From: CBDCFL01 sp965216135
GTDB taxonomy: Bacteria > Pseudomonadota > Alphaproteobacteria > Rhodobacterales > Rhodobacteraceae
Length of the DNA stretch: 64,000 nt
Direction: 5' to 3'
Assembly (NCBI GenBank): GCA_965216135.1
Contig: CBDCFL010000024.1
Location: 186,001-250,000 of the forward strand
Shown here: positions 46,647-56,161 of the stretch, piece by piece
Position numbering within the stretch: the first letter of the stretch is position 1
Layout of the letters: each line of letters begins with the position of its first letter
The notes under the pieces: generated by a model
What the model saw: only the letters and a program-made list of their open reading frames with translations
What the model was told of the DNA's origin: nothing
Databases searched by the model: none
Translations under genes and position numbers: made by a program

Positions 46647-47392
46647 ACGCCGAAGTCATGCTTGAGGTTTCGGGAGTCACCAAACATTTCGGTGGAGTGG
46701 TGGCGAACGAGGATATTTCGCTGATCGTGCGCAAGGGCGAGATTATCGGTCTGATCGGCCCGAACGGCTCAGGCAAGTCGACGCTGTTCGGCTCGATCTG
46801 TGGCTATCACCCGATCGACAAAGGCTCGATCAAATATCGCGGCGTTGAAACCAAGAAGATGCGCACTGCCGAGATTGCCCGCCTTGGCGTGGTGCGAACC
46901 TTTCAGCAAACCCACGTTTACGGCGAAATGGACTGCGTGCGAAACATGCTGATCTCGCGCCCGGTGCACAGTGGCGGGTTACGCTCGCTGTTGCACCGGC
47001 CCAACCCGGATGATCTGCAACGCGCCGAAGAGTTGCTGGAATTCGTCGGTCTTGCCTCCAAACGCCACCTGCTGGCGGGCTCGCTGTCGTTCGGTCAGCA
47101 AAAGCTGCTGGAATTTGCCATGGCGCTGATGAACGAGCCCGAGGTTCTGTTGCTCGACGAGCCCACGGCGGGCATCAACCCGACCCTGATCAACGGTCTG
47201 ATTGATCGTTTGAAACAGGCCAACGAGCGTTTTGGCGTCACCTTGTTCGTGATCGAACACAACATGCGGGTGATGATGAACCTGGCCAAAGAAATCCACG
47301 TTCTGGCAGCCGGAGAACTGATCGCCAGCGGCCCGCCAGCGGAAATTCAGAACAGCCCGAAGGTCATCGAAGCCTATCTTGGGGGGCATTGA
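46643..47392 (+). CDS. livG: Branched-chain amino acid ABC transporter ATPase LivG
   Basis: 249 residues from ATG 46643. Walker A GPNGSGKSTLFGSI, Q-loop RTFQQTHV, signature LSFGQQKLLEFAMAL (an F in place of the usual second G), Walker B VLLLDEPTAG and switch histidine in VIEHNM. It overlaps livM by four bases. Confidence 0.93.
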   Translation: MNAEVMLEVSGVTKHFGGVVANEDISLIVRKGEIIGLIGPNGSGKSTLFGSICGYHPIDKGSIKYRGVETKKMRTAEIARLGVVRTFQQTHVYGEMDCVRNMLISRPVHSGGLRSLLHRPNPDDLQRAEELLEFVGLASKRHLLAGSLSFGQQKLLEFAMALMNEPEVLLLDEPTAGINPTLINGLIDRLKQANERFGVTLFVIEHNMRVMMNLAKEIHVLAAGELIASGPPAEIQNSPKVIEAYLGGH

Positions 47393-47394
47393 GC

Positions 47395-48282
47395 ATGGCT
47401 GAGGACAGGAAATCGACCGGATACCACCAAGGCTCGGTCGACACCGTCATGTCGGTCGACGATGTGGCCCGGCAAGCCGCCCAGATGTCCAGCGCGCGCC
47501 CGACGCGCGATGAGTTGTGGCGCCTCGCCGGGGATGATCCGGTCCTGACCATCGAAAACCTGGTGGCTGGCTACGGGGCGATGGAAATTCTGCACGATCT
47601 GGACCTGGCGGTCGGCAAGGGCCAGTCGCTGTGCCTGATCGGGCCGAACGGGGCCGGGAAATCCACCATTCTGCATTCGATCTATGGGTTTACCAATATC
47701 AAGTCCGGCAAAATCACCGGCCGCGGCACCGACGTTACGCGGCAGAAATCCAACCAGAAACTGTCGCAGGCCGGGATCGCCTATATCCTGCAAGACAATT
47801 CGGTTTTCCCCGACATGAGTGTGCGCGAAAACCTGTTAATGGGCGGCTATCTGATGGAGACCACCAAAGCGGCGGCGGACAAGGCCGACGAGCTTTTTGA
47901 CAAATACGAACGGCTTGCGGCGCGCGCCAACCAGCCCGCGCGCATTCTGTCGGGCGGCGAGCGCCGCCTGCTTGAAATCTCGCGCGCTTTGGTGATGGAC
48001 CCCGAGGTATTGCTGGTGGACGAGCCGTCCATCGGGTTGGAACCACGGTTCATCGAAATGGTGTTTAACATCCTGGAAGACCTGCAGAAAAAGGACGGCA
48101 AGACCATTATCATGGTCGAGCAAAACGCCCGTAAAGGATTGGAGTTCGCCGATCTCGGCTATGTTCTTGTCGCCGGCGAGGTTGTGATGGCGGACAAGGG
48201 AGATGCGCTGCTGGCCAATCCGGACGTCGGAAAGTTGTTTTTGGGGGGGGGTAGGAACCAAGGCGACGAAAAATGGGCGTGA
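47395..48282 (+). CDS. livF: Branched-chain amino acid ABC transporter ATPase LivF, N-terminally extended
   Basis: 295 residues from ATG 47395. About 45 extra residues (AEDRKSTGYHQGSVDTVM...PTRDELWRLAGD) precede the ABC domain, which is longer than standard LivF. Walker A GPNGAGKSTILHSI, signature LSGGERRLLEISRAL, Walker B VLLVDEPSIGL. After KLFLGG the end is GRNQGDEKWA following a run of nine G residues at 48243-48251, so the last codons are less certain. It follows livG directly. Confidence 0.9.
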   Translation: MAEDRKSTGYHQGSVDTVMSVDDVARQAAQMSSARPTRDELWRLAGDDPVLTIENLVAGYGAMEILHDLDLAVGKGQSLCLIGPNGAGKSTILHSIYGFTNIKSGKITGRGTDVTRQKSNQKLSQAGIAYILQDNSVFPDMSVRENLLMGGYLMETTKAAADKADELFDKYERLAARANQPARILSGGERRLLEISRALVMDPEVLLVDEPSIGLEPRFIEMVFNILEDLQKKDGKTIIMVEQNARKGLEFADLGYVLVAGEVVMADKGDALLANPDVGKLFLGGGRNQGDEKWA

Positions 48283-48283
48283 T

Positions 48284-48330
48284 AATTCGCAATGATGGGG
48301 TCGGGGGTTCGAGTCCCTTCAGCGGCACCA
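48284..48330 (+). tRNA. 3' fragment of a tRNA-Thr gene (integration site)
   Basis: AATGATGGGGTCGGGGGTTC, then GAGTCCCTTCAGCGGCACCA reads as variable loop, T-arm and acceptor strand with CCA of a tRNA; the anticodon arm remnant (ATTCGCAATGAT) resembles tRNA-Thr. No D-arm or 5' acceptor strand precedes it, so it is a remnant, most likely the attachment site used by the adjacent integrase. The intact tRNA should be elsewhere. Confidence 0.65.
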
Positions 48331-48428
48331 TTCCAACATTTTATAACGTCCCGTGACATCCATTTTAGCCTTGTATATAAGGCTATAAATGAAGAAGATT
48401 GTCCAGCGTCGTTTTTTCTGATCCGCCA

Positions 48429-48493
48429 GCGTACCCCCAGATTGGGGGTACGATTGGGGGTACGCTGGATACTGAAAAATGAGCGTACCCCCA
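48429..48493. promoter_or_regulatory. Four GTACCCCCA sites at the integrase start
   Basis: GCGTACCCCCA (48429-48439), TGGGGGTACG (48443-48452), TGGGGGTACGC (48455-48465) and GCGTACCCCCA (48483-48493). The last ends one base before the integrase ATG. They are arranged as palindromes, so a dimeric regulator or the integrase itself may bind. No usual ribosome binding site is present. Confidence 0.65.
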
Positions 48494-48494
48494 G

Positions 48495-49683
48495 ATGCCC
48501 CTCAACGACGCCAAGATTCGAAACCTGAAAACCAAAGCAAAAGCCTACAAAGTTGCCGATTTTGACGGGTTGTTCCTTTTGGTAAAGGCGACCGGGTCAA
48601 AGTCCTGGCGCCTCAAATTCCGGATCGACGGAAAAGAAAAACTGATGGTCTTTGGGGACTACCCGGCAATCAGTCTTTTGCAGGCGCGCCAAGCCCGCGA
48701 TGCTGCCCGTGTGGAGCTTGCTGTGGGAATTGATCCAAATGAAACGAAACAAGAGGCAATACGAAGCAAGCGCGAAAGCCAAGGCCACACATTCGCCAAG
48801 GTCGGCGCGGCATTTTTGGACAAACAACGCAAAGAGGGAAAATCACCCGCGACCCTGTCCAAATCCGAATACCACCTGAAACTTGCCAACCGGGACTTTG
48901 GCGGCAAACCGATTTCCGAAGTGAATTCACCCATGGTATTGCGCTGCCTGCGCAAGGTGGAAGCCAAAGGCAACTATGAAACTGCACACCGATTGCGGGC
49001 CCGGATCGGCTCAATCTTTCGCTACGCTGTTGCCAGCGGCATCGCCGAAACGGACCCCACCTATGCCCTGCACGATGCCCTGATCCGGCCAACCGTGACC
49101 CACCGCGCCGCGATCACTGACCCCAGGGCCCTGGGCGCATTGTTGCGCGCCATTGATGTTTTTGATGGCCAGTCCACCACCCGGATCGGGTTGCGGTTGT
49201 TGGCGGTTCTTGCCCAACGCCCAAGTGAGCTACGCCTTGCCGAATGGTCAGAGTTTGATATTGACAATGCCGTTTGGTCGATCCCCGCCAAACGCATGAA
49301 AATGCGCAAACCCCATAACGTGCCCTTGCCAACCCAAGCGCTGGATTTGCTGACAGAACTGCGCCCCCCTGACCGGCGAAGGCCGCTATCTGTTTCCGTC
49401 TTTACGATCCTGGCACCGCCCGATGAGCGAAAACACCCTGAACGCTGCCCTGCGCCGCATGGGCTATTCCGGCGAAGAAATGACCGCCCACGGCTTTCGC
49501 GCCAGTTTTTCCACATTGGCCAATGAAAGTGGGTTGTGGAACCCGGATGCGATTGAACGGGCACTTGCGCACGTTGAGAAAAACGAAGAGCGCCGGGCCT
49601 ATGCAAGGGGCGAGCATTGGGATGAGCGGGTAAGGCTGGCGGATTGGTGGGCTGGATATTTGGGCGATATGCGGGCAGATTGA
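48495..49683 (+). pseudogene. Tyrosine integrase (P4-like, DUF4102 N-terminus), frameshifted
   Basis: The N-terminal arm-binding domain (MPLNDAKIRNLKTKAKAYKV) and core (FAKVGAAFLDKQRKEGKSPA) lead to the first catalytic Arg in AQRPSELRLAEW. At a C6 run near 49370 the frame shifts: one frame ends as RPPDRRRPLSV, while the other gives MSENTLNAALRRMGYSG, TAHGFRASFSTLA (His/Arg) and RRAYARGEHWDER (Tyr). With one base inserted or removed it would be a complete integrase of about 395 residues. Confidence 0.85.
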
Positions 49684-49792
49684 GGACCATTGAAACATTT
49701 AGTTCCACCGAGGTGTTCAGATTTCGAAAGCCGACATAATTGACATTATTTTTCGCTACTCAATTGAGCCGCTTGATTGATGGGCGATATTA

Positions 49793-50954
49793 TACCAAGG
49801 GCCATTATGCGTGACTCTTTTGGGATTCCCTTTTCGTCTCGGTTGTGATTCGCTTCTGCTACAAGCAGGAGAGACCCATGACAGTTGCGGTTACACGGTT
49901 GGATTTATCGGCGAGGGACCTTCGCGCGTCGGCGACGAGGTCAACGGATGCGAAGGCAGCGCGGAGGATGTTGGCGATTGCGTTGGTTATGGAAGGGTCG
50001 GACCGCGCGGCGGCGGCGCGGAGCTGCGGGATGGACCGGCAAACCTTGCGCGACTGGGTGTATCGTTACAATGCCGGGGGGCTTGCGGGCCTGTCGAACC
50101 GCACGGCACCAGGGCGCACGCCTTACCTGAGCGCCGCGCAGAAGGCGGAACTTTCCGAGATCGTTCGCGCGGGTCCTGACCCTGAGGTGGACCGCGTGGT
50201 GCGTTGGCGGCGTATCGACCTGAAGCACCTGATCAAAGAGCGCTTCGGTGTTGTCATGCATGAGCGCACGGTAGGCAAACAGCTTGCCGAACTTGGGTTC
50301 AGGCGGCTTTCGGTGCGCCCCGCACATCCTCAATCGGATCCGGCCGCACAGGCGGCGTTCAAAAAAAAACTTCGCGCAGCTGGTAGCGGCGGCACTGCCG
50401 CCTGAAGCCCGCGGCAAACCACTGGAAATCTGGTTCCAGGATGAAGCGAGGATCGGACAGCAGGGAACGCTCACCCGTGTTTGGGCCAGGCGCGGAACCC
50501 GCCCGCGCGCGCCACGTGATACTCGCTACAAATGGGCTTACATATTTGGAGCCGTCTGTCCGGAACGCGCCGCTGCCGCCGCCCTCGTCATGCCCTTTGC
50601 CGATACGCAGGCGATGAATGAACACCTCGCCGAAATCGCCAAAACCGTCGTTCCAGGGGCACATGCCGTAATCGTGCTTGATGGCGCAGGCTGGCACGGT
50701 TCAAAGGCACTATGCACCCCCGACAACATCACACTTCTCCCCCTGCCGCCATACGCGCCGGAACTCAACCCGATCGAAAACGTCTGGGCCTACCTGCGCG
50801 CCAACAAACTCGCCATCTCCATCTTCGACAGTTACGACCACATCGTCGAGAAGTGCTGCGACGCGTGGAACTTCTTCGCCGAAGACAAAGAGACCGTTCA
50901 AAACATAACCTCACGCGAATACGCAAAAAGCGTCATTCTATAAGGCCGTTGGTA
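49793..50954. mobile_element. IS630-family element type B, 1162 bp
   Basis: Ends TACCAAGGGCC (left) and TACCAACGGCC (right, inward) with TTA on both sides (49790-49792, 50955-50957). It is related to type A but clearly divergent in protein and DNA sequence. Confidence 0.92.
49878..50943 (+). CDS. IS630-family transposase, type B (orfA/orfB with slippery A9)
   Basis: orfA starts at ATG 49878 (MTVAVTRLDLSARDLRA) and ends at 50405; orfB holds WFQDEARIGQQ, VLDGAGWHGS and PPYAPELNPIENVW and ends at 50943. They meet at a run of nine A residues (50361-50369), whereas type A copies have seven. In both cases eight would give one continuous protein, so slippage in either direction could make the full enzyme. 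Confidence 0.85.
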
Positions 50955-50957
50955 TTA

Positions 50958-51254
50958 GACGAACCACCGAGCTTAGGCAGCGAATATTTGCAGCGGCTCA
51001 AAAACCTTGAGGAACAATGGGAATTCCTTTGCAACACCGTTAAAAATTCTCCGGAAATGCATGAACTTGAGTGGTTTGAAGGGAAATTTGGCCCGTCAGG
51101 GCGCGCGCTAAATGAGGAAACCCGGAAAACTCAGGAAATTTGGGGAACTAAGGCTCGAAACCTATCCCATGGAATTCCTCCATGGTATGCTGCTGGCCTT
51201 GGCCGGAAAGACTACCTCGCCGGCTACGATTATTGGGCCAAATCCCCTTTCTGA
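50958..51254 (+). CDS. Unrecognised ORF, probably truncated by IS630 type B
   Basis: The frame entering from the element reads LDEPPSLGSEYLQRLKNLEE, QWEFLCNTVKNSPEMHELEW and ends LAGYDYWAKSPF. It is charged, helical, and no family is recognised. No start codon is seen close to the element, and the frame is closed on its far side, so its 5' part may be lost. Base composition is AT-richer than the core genes, suggesting foreign origin. Confidence 0.4.
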   Translation, partial: DEPPSLGSEYLQRLKNLEEQWEFLCNTVKNSPEMHELEWFEGKFGPSGRALNEETRKTQEIWGTKARNLSHGIPPWYAAGLGRKDYLAGYDYWAKSPF

Positions 51255-51381
51255 ACTTCACGAGATCACGTTATTGTCGTTAGGGTTGGAACCGGTTGAG
51301 GTTTTTGTCGAAGCGCTAAATCCAGAGTCGTCACAACAGGATAATCCGGCCAACGCCGCTTCTTCTGCTTCACAGCCATAG
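51172..51381 (+). CDS. Small overlapping ORF, unknown
   Basis: 70 residues from ATG 51172 (MEFLHGMLLALAGKTTSPAT) to VEVFVEALNPESSQQDNPAN and a Ser/Ala-rich end. It overlaps the preceding ORF in another frame; only one of the two is likely to be real. No family recognised. Confidence 0.35.
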   Translation, partial: EFLHGMLLALAGKTTSPATIIGPNPLSELHEITLLSLGLEPVEVFVEALNPESSQQDNPANAASSASQP

Positions 51382-51391
51382 AGTGCCCCTA

Positions 51392-51417
51392 AGTGTCCAC
51401 TATCAATGGTGGACACT
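51392..51417. promoter_or_regulatory. Palindromic site AGTGTCCAC/GTGGACACT
   Basis: Perfect nine-base inverted repeat with an eight-base spacer (TATCAATG), located just before the open frame at 51420. Candidate operator or a leftover IS terminus. Confidence 0.5.
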
Positions 51418-51419
51418 AA

Positions 51420-51731
51420 CCCATCAAAATCTGCGCCGTTAGGCGGGGCACACCGGACGCTTACGAATGGGTCAATGCAGTCGATCTTGATGTGCATCCA
51501 GGTTTTACACGGATGTTGGCGAACTTAACTGGCTTTAGCCAATTTGAGCGCATGAGTTCAAAGGCCAAGCCAAGTCGTTCAGATTCGACTGAAAAACAGC
51601 CGGAACCACGCGAAATTGCTTCAATGTCTAAGCTGTTAACAGCGATAGCCATAAATGAGTTTATGATTCGACGGGGCGGTAAAAAGTTGTTGGCCGATGG
51701 CGTGCTTGTACAGGTCTTTGCGGTTCGGTGA
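51420..51731 (+). CDS. Orphan ORF, unknown function
   Basis: The open frame begins after a TAA at 51417 and lacks an early ATG. It reads VRRGTPDAYEWVNAVDLDVH, MLANLTGFSQFERMSSKAKP and ends LLADGVLVQVFAVR. No recognised domain. It may use an alternative start or be a gene fragment from the lost part of the integrated element. Confidence 0.35.
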   Translation, partial: PIKICAVRRGTPDAYEWVNAVDLDVHPGFTRMLANLTGFSQFERMSSKAKPSRSDSTEKQPEPREIASMSKLLTAIAINEFMIRRGGKKLLADGVLVQVFAVR

Positions 51732-51810
51732 AGAATATTTGCCTGTCTCCGCGTTGCTGGTGGATAAAACCTGATATTACCTATCCTTGGCTTCTCCTTG
51801 GCTTCGTTTT

Positions 51811-53421
51811 TTATGGTGCGATTGCCGCGCAGCGTCGGATATTGAGGCCGAGGGCACGCAGATTGACCACGTAGCGCATGGCCGGCATGCCGCGAATGCG
51901 TAGGTGAGCCAGGTTCATCTGGTACTTTAATCGCGACATGGTCGCTTCTATGCCGGCCCGCCATCTGTAGACGTTGCGGAAGGCATCGCTTTGTTCATAA
52001 AGCCGGCGCTTTTGGTTGGCAGCCCTGGCCGGGGTATATTGAAAGCGGGAAAATTGGCCGTCACGCTTGGCCGCCTGCACGGGACATCGCAGTATATCGG
52101 GACATTTTTGGCAGATGGAGAGGTCGAAACGGGCCTGCAGCTTGGCTTTGGCGAGCGAGGCTGAAACCGGTTCGACGTTATTGGGACAGCGCAAGACCAA
52201 GCCTTCTTCGTTGAGAGTGAAATCCTCCAACGTCAACCGTCCCGAGACGGTGCCTTTCGGCGGTCGCGCGGGTGCCACGAGATTGATGTTCTGTTCGCGC
52301 GTCAGAGCCATGTTGTCACTGGAACCGTAATGTGAATCACCCAGCATCACCGCCGGCGTCAGCGCGCGCTCGCTCAGATCATCCAGCGCATCGGCCAAGC
52401 GATGGCCGTCATGCACCGTCATCTTGTGGACCGCCACGTGGGTGATGAGGTCCGGTGTCGCGGCAACCGCCTCGTTACTGTCATCTTCACAATAGGTTTC
52501 GACGATCTGCGCCATGTATCCCTGACCCTTGTGCGCGTTGTAGCTCGCGTCCGGGTCGGCCGGATTGCCGACGGTATCGCACGGCACATCCTTTGGATCT
52601 CGAATCGCGGCGCGCTTTGCGTCACGATCGCCACACTCATCATCAACGATCTCGAACTGATCGCGCAGAACCCTCTCCAGGATCGCAAAACTGGAAAGCT
52701 TTGCCGCCGCCGTGTCACGGAATTGCAGCACCAGGGCTAGGAGATCCTGACCCGCTTCGCCGAGGCGCCGTTTTGAAACACTCGGTGCCGTATTCGCGAA
52801 CGCGCCATTGCCCTCGCGATCGACATAGCGGCGGATCACCTCCTTGCTGATCTGCTCGTGCAGACCGGGATGATATCGCTCAAGCTCACGGGCAAACTTC
52901 GAGATGCTCTCAACAACGATACCAAGTCGTGTCAGCGCCCGCATCGCCGAACGAAGGGCCGTCGAATCCATGCGTTGGTGGCTGGTATCGACAGAGGATC
53001 CCTGCACCAGCCGATCCGTCAAACACCGGAACAGCAATTCATCGAGACCTTGTTCGATAAACAGACGGCGATAGTTGCGCAGGGTTTTCTCACAGAAATA
53101 GCTGTCCGCTTCGCTGCGCACGTCCAAGGCATAGTGCCACGCCATATTGAAGGCCAGGGCCTCGACGGTCTCTGCATCGCTCAGATCGTGCAGCTGCTGC
53201 AAAAGCAAGACCCCGATGACAACGTGTAGATCCTTCGATGGTCGGCCCATGCGTTCATCAAGGTGACGGCAAAGATCGTCAACCGGAAGTTCGACAAGCA
53301 GATGGTTCCGAAAAACCCCGGCCCAGGATTGCTCCATCAGGCGCCGACGTTTGTCCCCGAAATAGGACCAGCGATCAAACAATTCTCCGGTCCGTCGGTC
53401 GCGTAAAGTAAACATGCACAA
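51811..53421 (-). CDS. IS1182-family transposase
   Basis: 536 residues. DUF772-type N-terminus (LVELPVDDLCRHLDERMGRP, HVVIGVLLLQQLHDLSDAET) followed by a DDE domain: MDSTALRSAMRAL (Asp), VMLGDSHYGSSDN (Asp) and the C-terminal RAGIEATMSRLKYQMNLAHL (Glu). A cysteine cluster (CQKCPDILRCPVQ) is characteristic of IS1182 proteins. The frame is open. Terminal repeats and target duplication could not be assigned with certainty. Confidence 0.88.
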   Translation of the reverse strand: MCMFTLRDRRTGELFDRWSYFGDKRRRLMEQSWAGVFRNHLLVELPVDDLCRHLDERMGRPSKDLHVVIGVLLLQQLHDLSDAETVEALAFNMAWHYALDVRSEADSYFCEKTLRNYRRLFIEQGLDELLFRCLTDRLVQGSSVDTSHQRMDSTALRSAMRALTRLGIVVESISKFARELERYHPGLHEQISKEVIRRYVDREGNGAFANTAPSVSKRRLGEAGQDLLALVLQFRDTAAAKLSSFAILERVLRDQFEIVDDECGDRDAKRAAIRDPKDVPCDTVGNPADPDASYNAHKGQGYMAQIVETYCEDDSNEAVAATPDLITHVAVHKMTVHDGHRLADALDDLSERALTPAVMLGDSHYGSSDNMALTREQNINLVAPARPPKGTVSGRLTLEDFTLNEEGLVLRCPNNVEPVSASLAKAKLQARFDLSICQKCPDILRCPVQAAKRDGQFSRFQYTPARAANQKRRLYEQSDAFRNVYRWRAGIEATMSRLKYQMNLAHLRIRGMPAMRYVVNLRALGLNIRRCAAIAP

Positions 53422-53643
53422 TTATAACCCAGCCGACTCTCATGAGGAATCGACTTTTTGCCGCCCCGTCAAAAGTTGACAATAGCTCCGGGACCGACAG
53501 GCTGCGGCAGTACTGTTCTGGACACTAGGCGGCAACCAGGTCGGTAAGGCGGCGATAAGCGGCTGGCGCGACGTCATCGAGCCGGCACTCCGCCCCTCAA
53601 AGCGTGGACATGGGCCAGTGCGGTTGTGGCCGTTCGACGGGGG
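53422..53643. other. Junction region between IS1182 and IS256
   Basis: No complete gene. On the minus strand a short frame ending RLDDVAPAAYRRLTDLVAA (stop at about 53526) looks like the tail of an unidentified gene. It probably contains the end of the IS1182 element. Confidence 0.4.
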
Positions 53644-53680
53644 GAGTATCTGAAACTCTGTGTATGGCGCTCAGCCCATG

Positions 53681-53785
53681 CAGTTAAAACGGGTCATTTG
53701 TTGAACCGTTCCGGGTAGAGAATAGCGAACTGTCAGTTAAAACGGGTCATTTGTTGAACCGTTCCGGGTAGAGAATAGCGAACTG
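53681..53785. repeat. 53-bp tandem duplication at the IS256 transposase end
   Basis: CAGTTAAAACGGGTCATTTG through GAGAATAGCGAACTG occurs at 53681-53732 and again at 53734-53785, covering the last 13 codons and the stop of the transposase. The second copy is the functional end of the gene. Confidence 0.9.
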
Positions 53786-54969
53786 GTTTCGGGCGGCAAC
53801 CCATTCTCTGACGCAGCGACCCGCCTTTTCGAAATTGCGGATGGCCAGATAGATCAGCTTGGTGGCGGCGGCATCGGTTGGAAAGCTGCCCGGGTTTTGG
53901 TGGTTTTCCGGATCACCCGGTTCAGGCTTTCGATGGCGTTGGTGGTGTAGATGATCTTGCGCACCGCTGGCGGGAAGGCAAAGACCTGGATGACCTCCTG
54001 CCATGCTCGCCGCCAGCTTGGGGCGATTGAAGGATATTTGTCGCCCCATTCGGCTTCAAAATCATCAAGGGCTTTGGCGGCTTCCCCGTCATCTACGGCC
54101 TGATAAATCAGCTTCAGATCTTTGGCGACAGCCTTGCGATCCTTCCAGCCGCAGAAGTTCAGGGAATGGCGCACAAGGTGCACGATACAGGTTTGAACCG
54201 TCGTATCGGGGAAAGCTGCGTTGATGGCGTCAGGGAAGCCCTTGAGGCCATCAACGACGGCAATCAGGATATCCTCCAGGCCCCTGTTCTTCAGATTGTT
54301 CATGACCGACAGCCAGAATTTGGCTCCCTCGTTGTTGGCAATCCAAAGCCCCGGAACCTCACGTTCACCCTCAGGGGTGACGCCCAGAGCCACATAAACG
54401 GCCTTGTTCTTAACCTGGCGGCTTTCCGCATCGCGGATTTTGACCCGCAGGGCATCTGGGAAAACGATGGGATAGACCGGCTCCAAAGCCCGGTTTTGCC
54501 AGTCTGAAACCTCCTCCAGAACCGCGTCGGTGACACGGCTGATCCGATCGGCAGAAACGCGCAGGCCATAAACCTCTTCAAGATGGGCGCGGATATCGCG
54601 GGTGGACAGACCCGCCGCATAAAGCCCGATGATCTTGTCATCCATCCCGTCGATCCGGGTCTGGCCTTTCTGGATCAACTCCGGCTCGAAACTTCCGTCC
54701 CTGTCACGCGGGATGTCAATTGGCACTGCGCCGTCATTGCCCTTCAGCACCTTGCGCGCCGCCCCATTGCGTCGGTTGGATTGCTGGCTTGCAGGCTCAC
54801 CATGCGGTTCATAGCCCAGATGCTCGGTAAGTTCAGCGCCCAGCATTCGTTCCATCAGCCGAACCTTGAGTTCCTTCATCAGGCCCTTGTCGCCGAGCAA
54901 ATCCTCAGGCCGTTCAACGCCGCTAAGCAGCTCGTCCAGTAGTTCCCTGGAAATCGTCATTGTCGTCAT
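53747..54969 (-). pseudogene. IS256-family (mutator-type) transposase, frameshifted near its C-terminus
   Basis: From ATG 54969 (MTTMTISRELLDELLSGVER). Mutator-type features: MERMLGAELTEHLGYEPHGE, KGLKGFPDAINAAFPDTTVQ (catalytic region), QTCIVHLVRHSLNF. At IRKTTKTRA the expected GSFPTDAAATKLIYLAIRN occurs in the next frame: one G missing in a CCGGG run near 53893. The protein as read ends QPMPPPPS. Either a recent inactivation or a homopolymer error. Confidence 0.85.
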
Positions 54970-55001
54970 GCTCCTTCAGTTTGGAAGCATGGGCCAAATC
55001 A

Positions 55002-56161
55002 TACCAACGGCCCCCAGATTTGACTCAAGGGGATTCCCACGAGCGGCGTGATCTGATTCAGTGGCATCAAGGCAAGGGAGGCTTTGATGGCAGTAAGGAT
55101 TACGCGCAAAGACAAGTCCGCAGGCGAGCTTCGCCAGGAAGCGGCGCGGTGCCGGGATGGGAAAGCGGCGCGACGGATGTTGGCGATTGCCCTGGTTCTG
55201 GATGGGGTTGACCGCAAGACGGCGGCAGAAAACTGCGGCATGGATCGGCAGACGCTGCGGGATTGGGCCCACCGTTACAATGCGGAGGGCGTGTCGGGCC
55301 TGTTCAACCGTCGCCCGCCGGATCCACCCTGTCTGCTGAGCGCGGCACAGAAGGAGGAGTTGGCGGAAATGGTTCGGGCGGGTCCCGACCCCGAAACCGA
55401 TGGGGTTGTGCGCTGGCGGCGCATTGATCTGAAACGCAAGATCGAAGAGCGCTTCGGCGTCACCATGCATGAGCGAACTGTTGGCAAACAATTGGCAAGC
55501 CTGGGCTTTCGGCGTCTGTCGGCGCGCCCGCAGCATCCGAAATCCGACCCGGATGCACAGGAGGCTTTTAAAAAAACTTCGCCGCAGAGGTAGAAGCAGC
55601 CTTGCCGGAAACAGCCCGCAGCAAGCCCCTGGAGATATGGTTTCAGGATGAAGCGCGGGTTGGCCAGCAGGGCACGCTCACCCGTATCTGGGCCGAGCGT
55701 GGAACACGCCCCCGTGCCCCGCGCGACACCCGCTATATCTGGAGCTACATTTTCGGCGCCGTCTGCCCGGAACGGGCTGAAGCGGCCGCTCTGATCATGC
55801 CACATGCCGACACACAGGCCATGAGCGCGCATCTCGCCGAGATCGCTAAAACCGTCGCATCGGGCGCACATGCCCTTCTCATTCTGGATGGCGCTGGCTG
55901 GCACGGTTCGGCAGAGCTGGAGGTACCCGACAACATCACCCTGCTCAAACTCCCGCCCTATTCCCCTGAACTCAACCCGATGGAAAATGTGTGGGCTTAT
56001 CTGCGTGCCAACAAGCTCGCCATATCCGTCTTCGACAATTATGAGCAGATCGTCGACAGGTGTTGCGAAGCATGGAACTTCTTTGCAAACGACAAAACCG
56101 CAATCACGTCAATCACTACCAGACAATGGGCCAAAACGGTCAACGACTAGGGCCGTTGGTA
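55002..56161. mobile_element. IS630-family element type A, copy 3 (1160 bp)
   Basis: Ends TACCAACGGCC and flanking TCA at 54999-55001 and 56162-56164. Same length as copy 2 and almost identical to it. Inserted between the IS256 transposase start and the IS256 right end. Confidence 0.93.
55087..56150 (+). CDS. IS630-family transposase, copy 3 (orfA/orfB with slippery A7)
   Basis: Same architecture as the copy at 16036: orfA 55087-55593 with MDRQTLRDWAHRYN, orfB to 56150 with WFQDEARVGQ, LDGAGWH and SPELNPMENVW, and a run of seven A at the junction. No additional mutation is seen, so it and copy 2 are the likely active sources. Confidence 0.85.
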
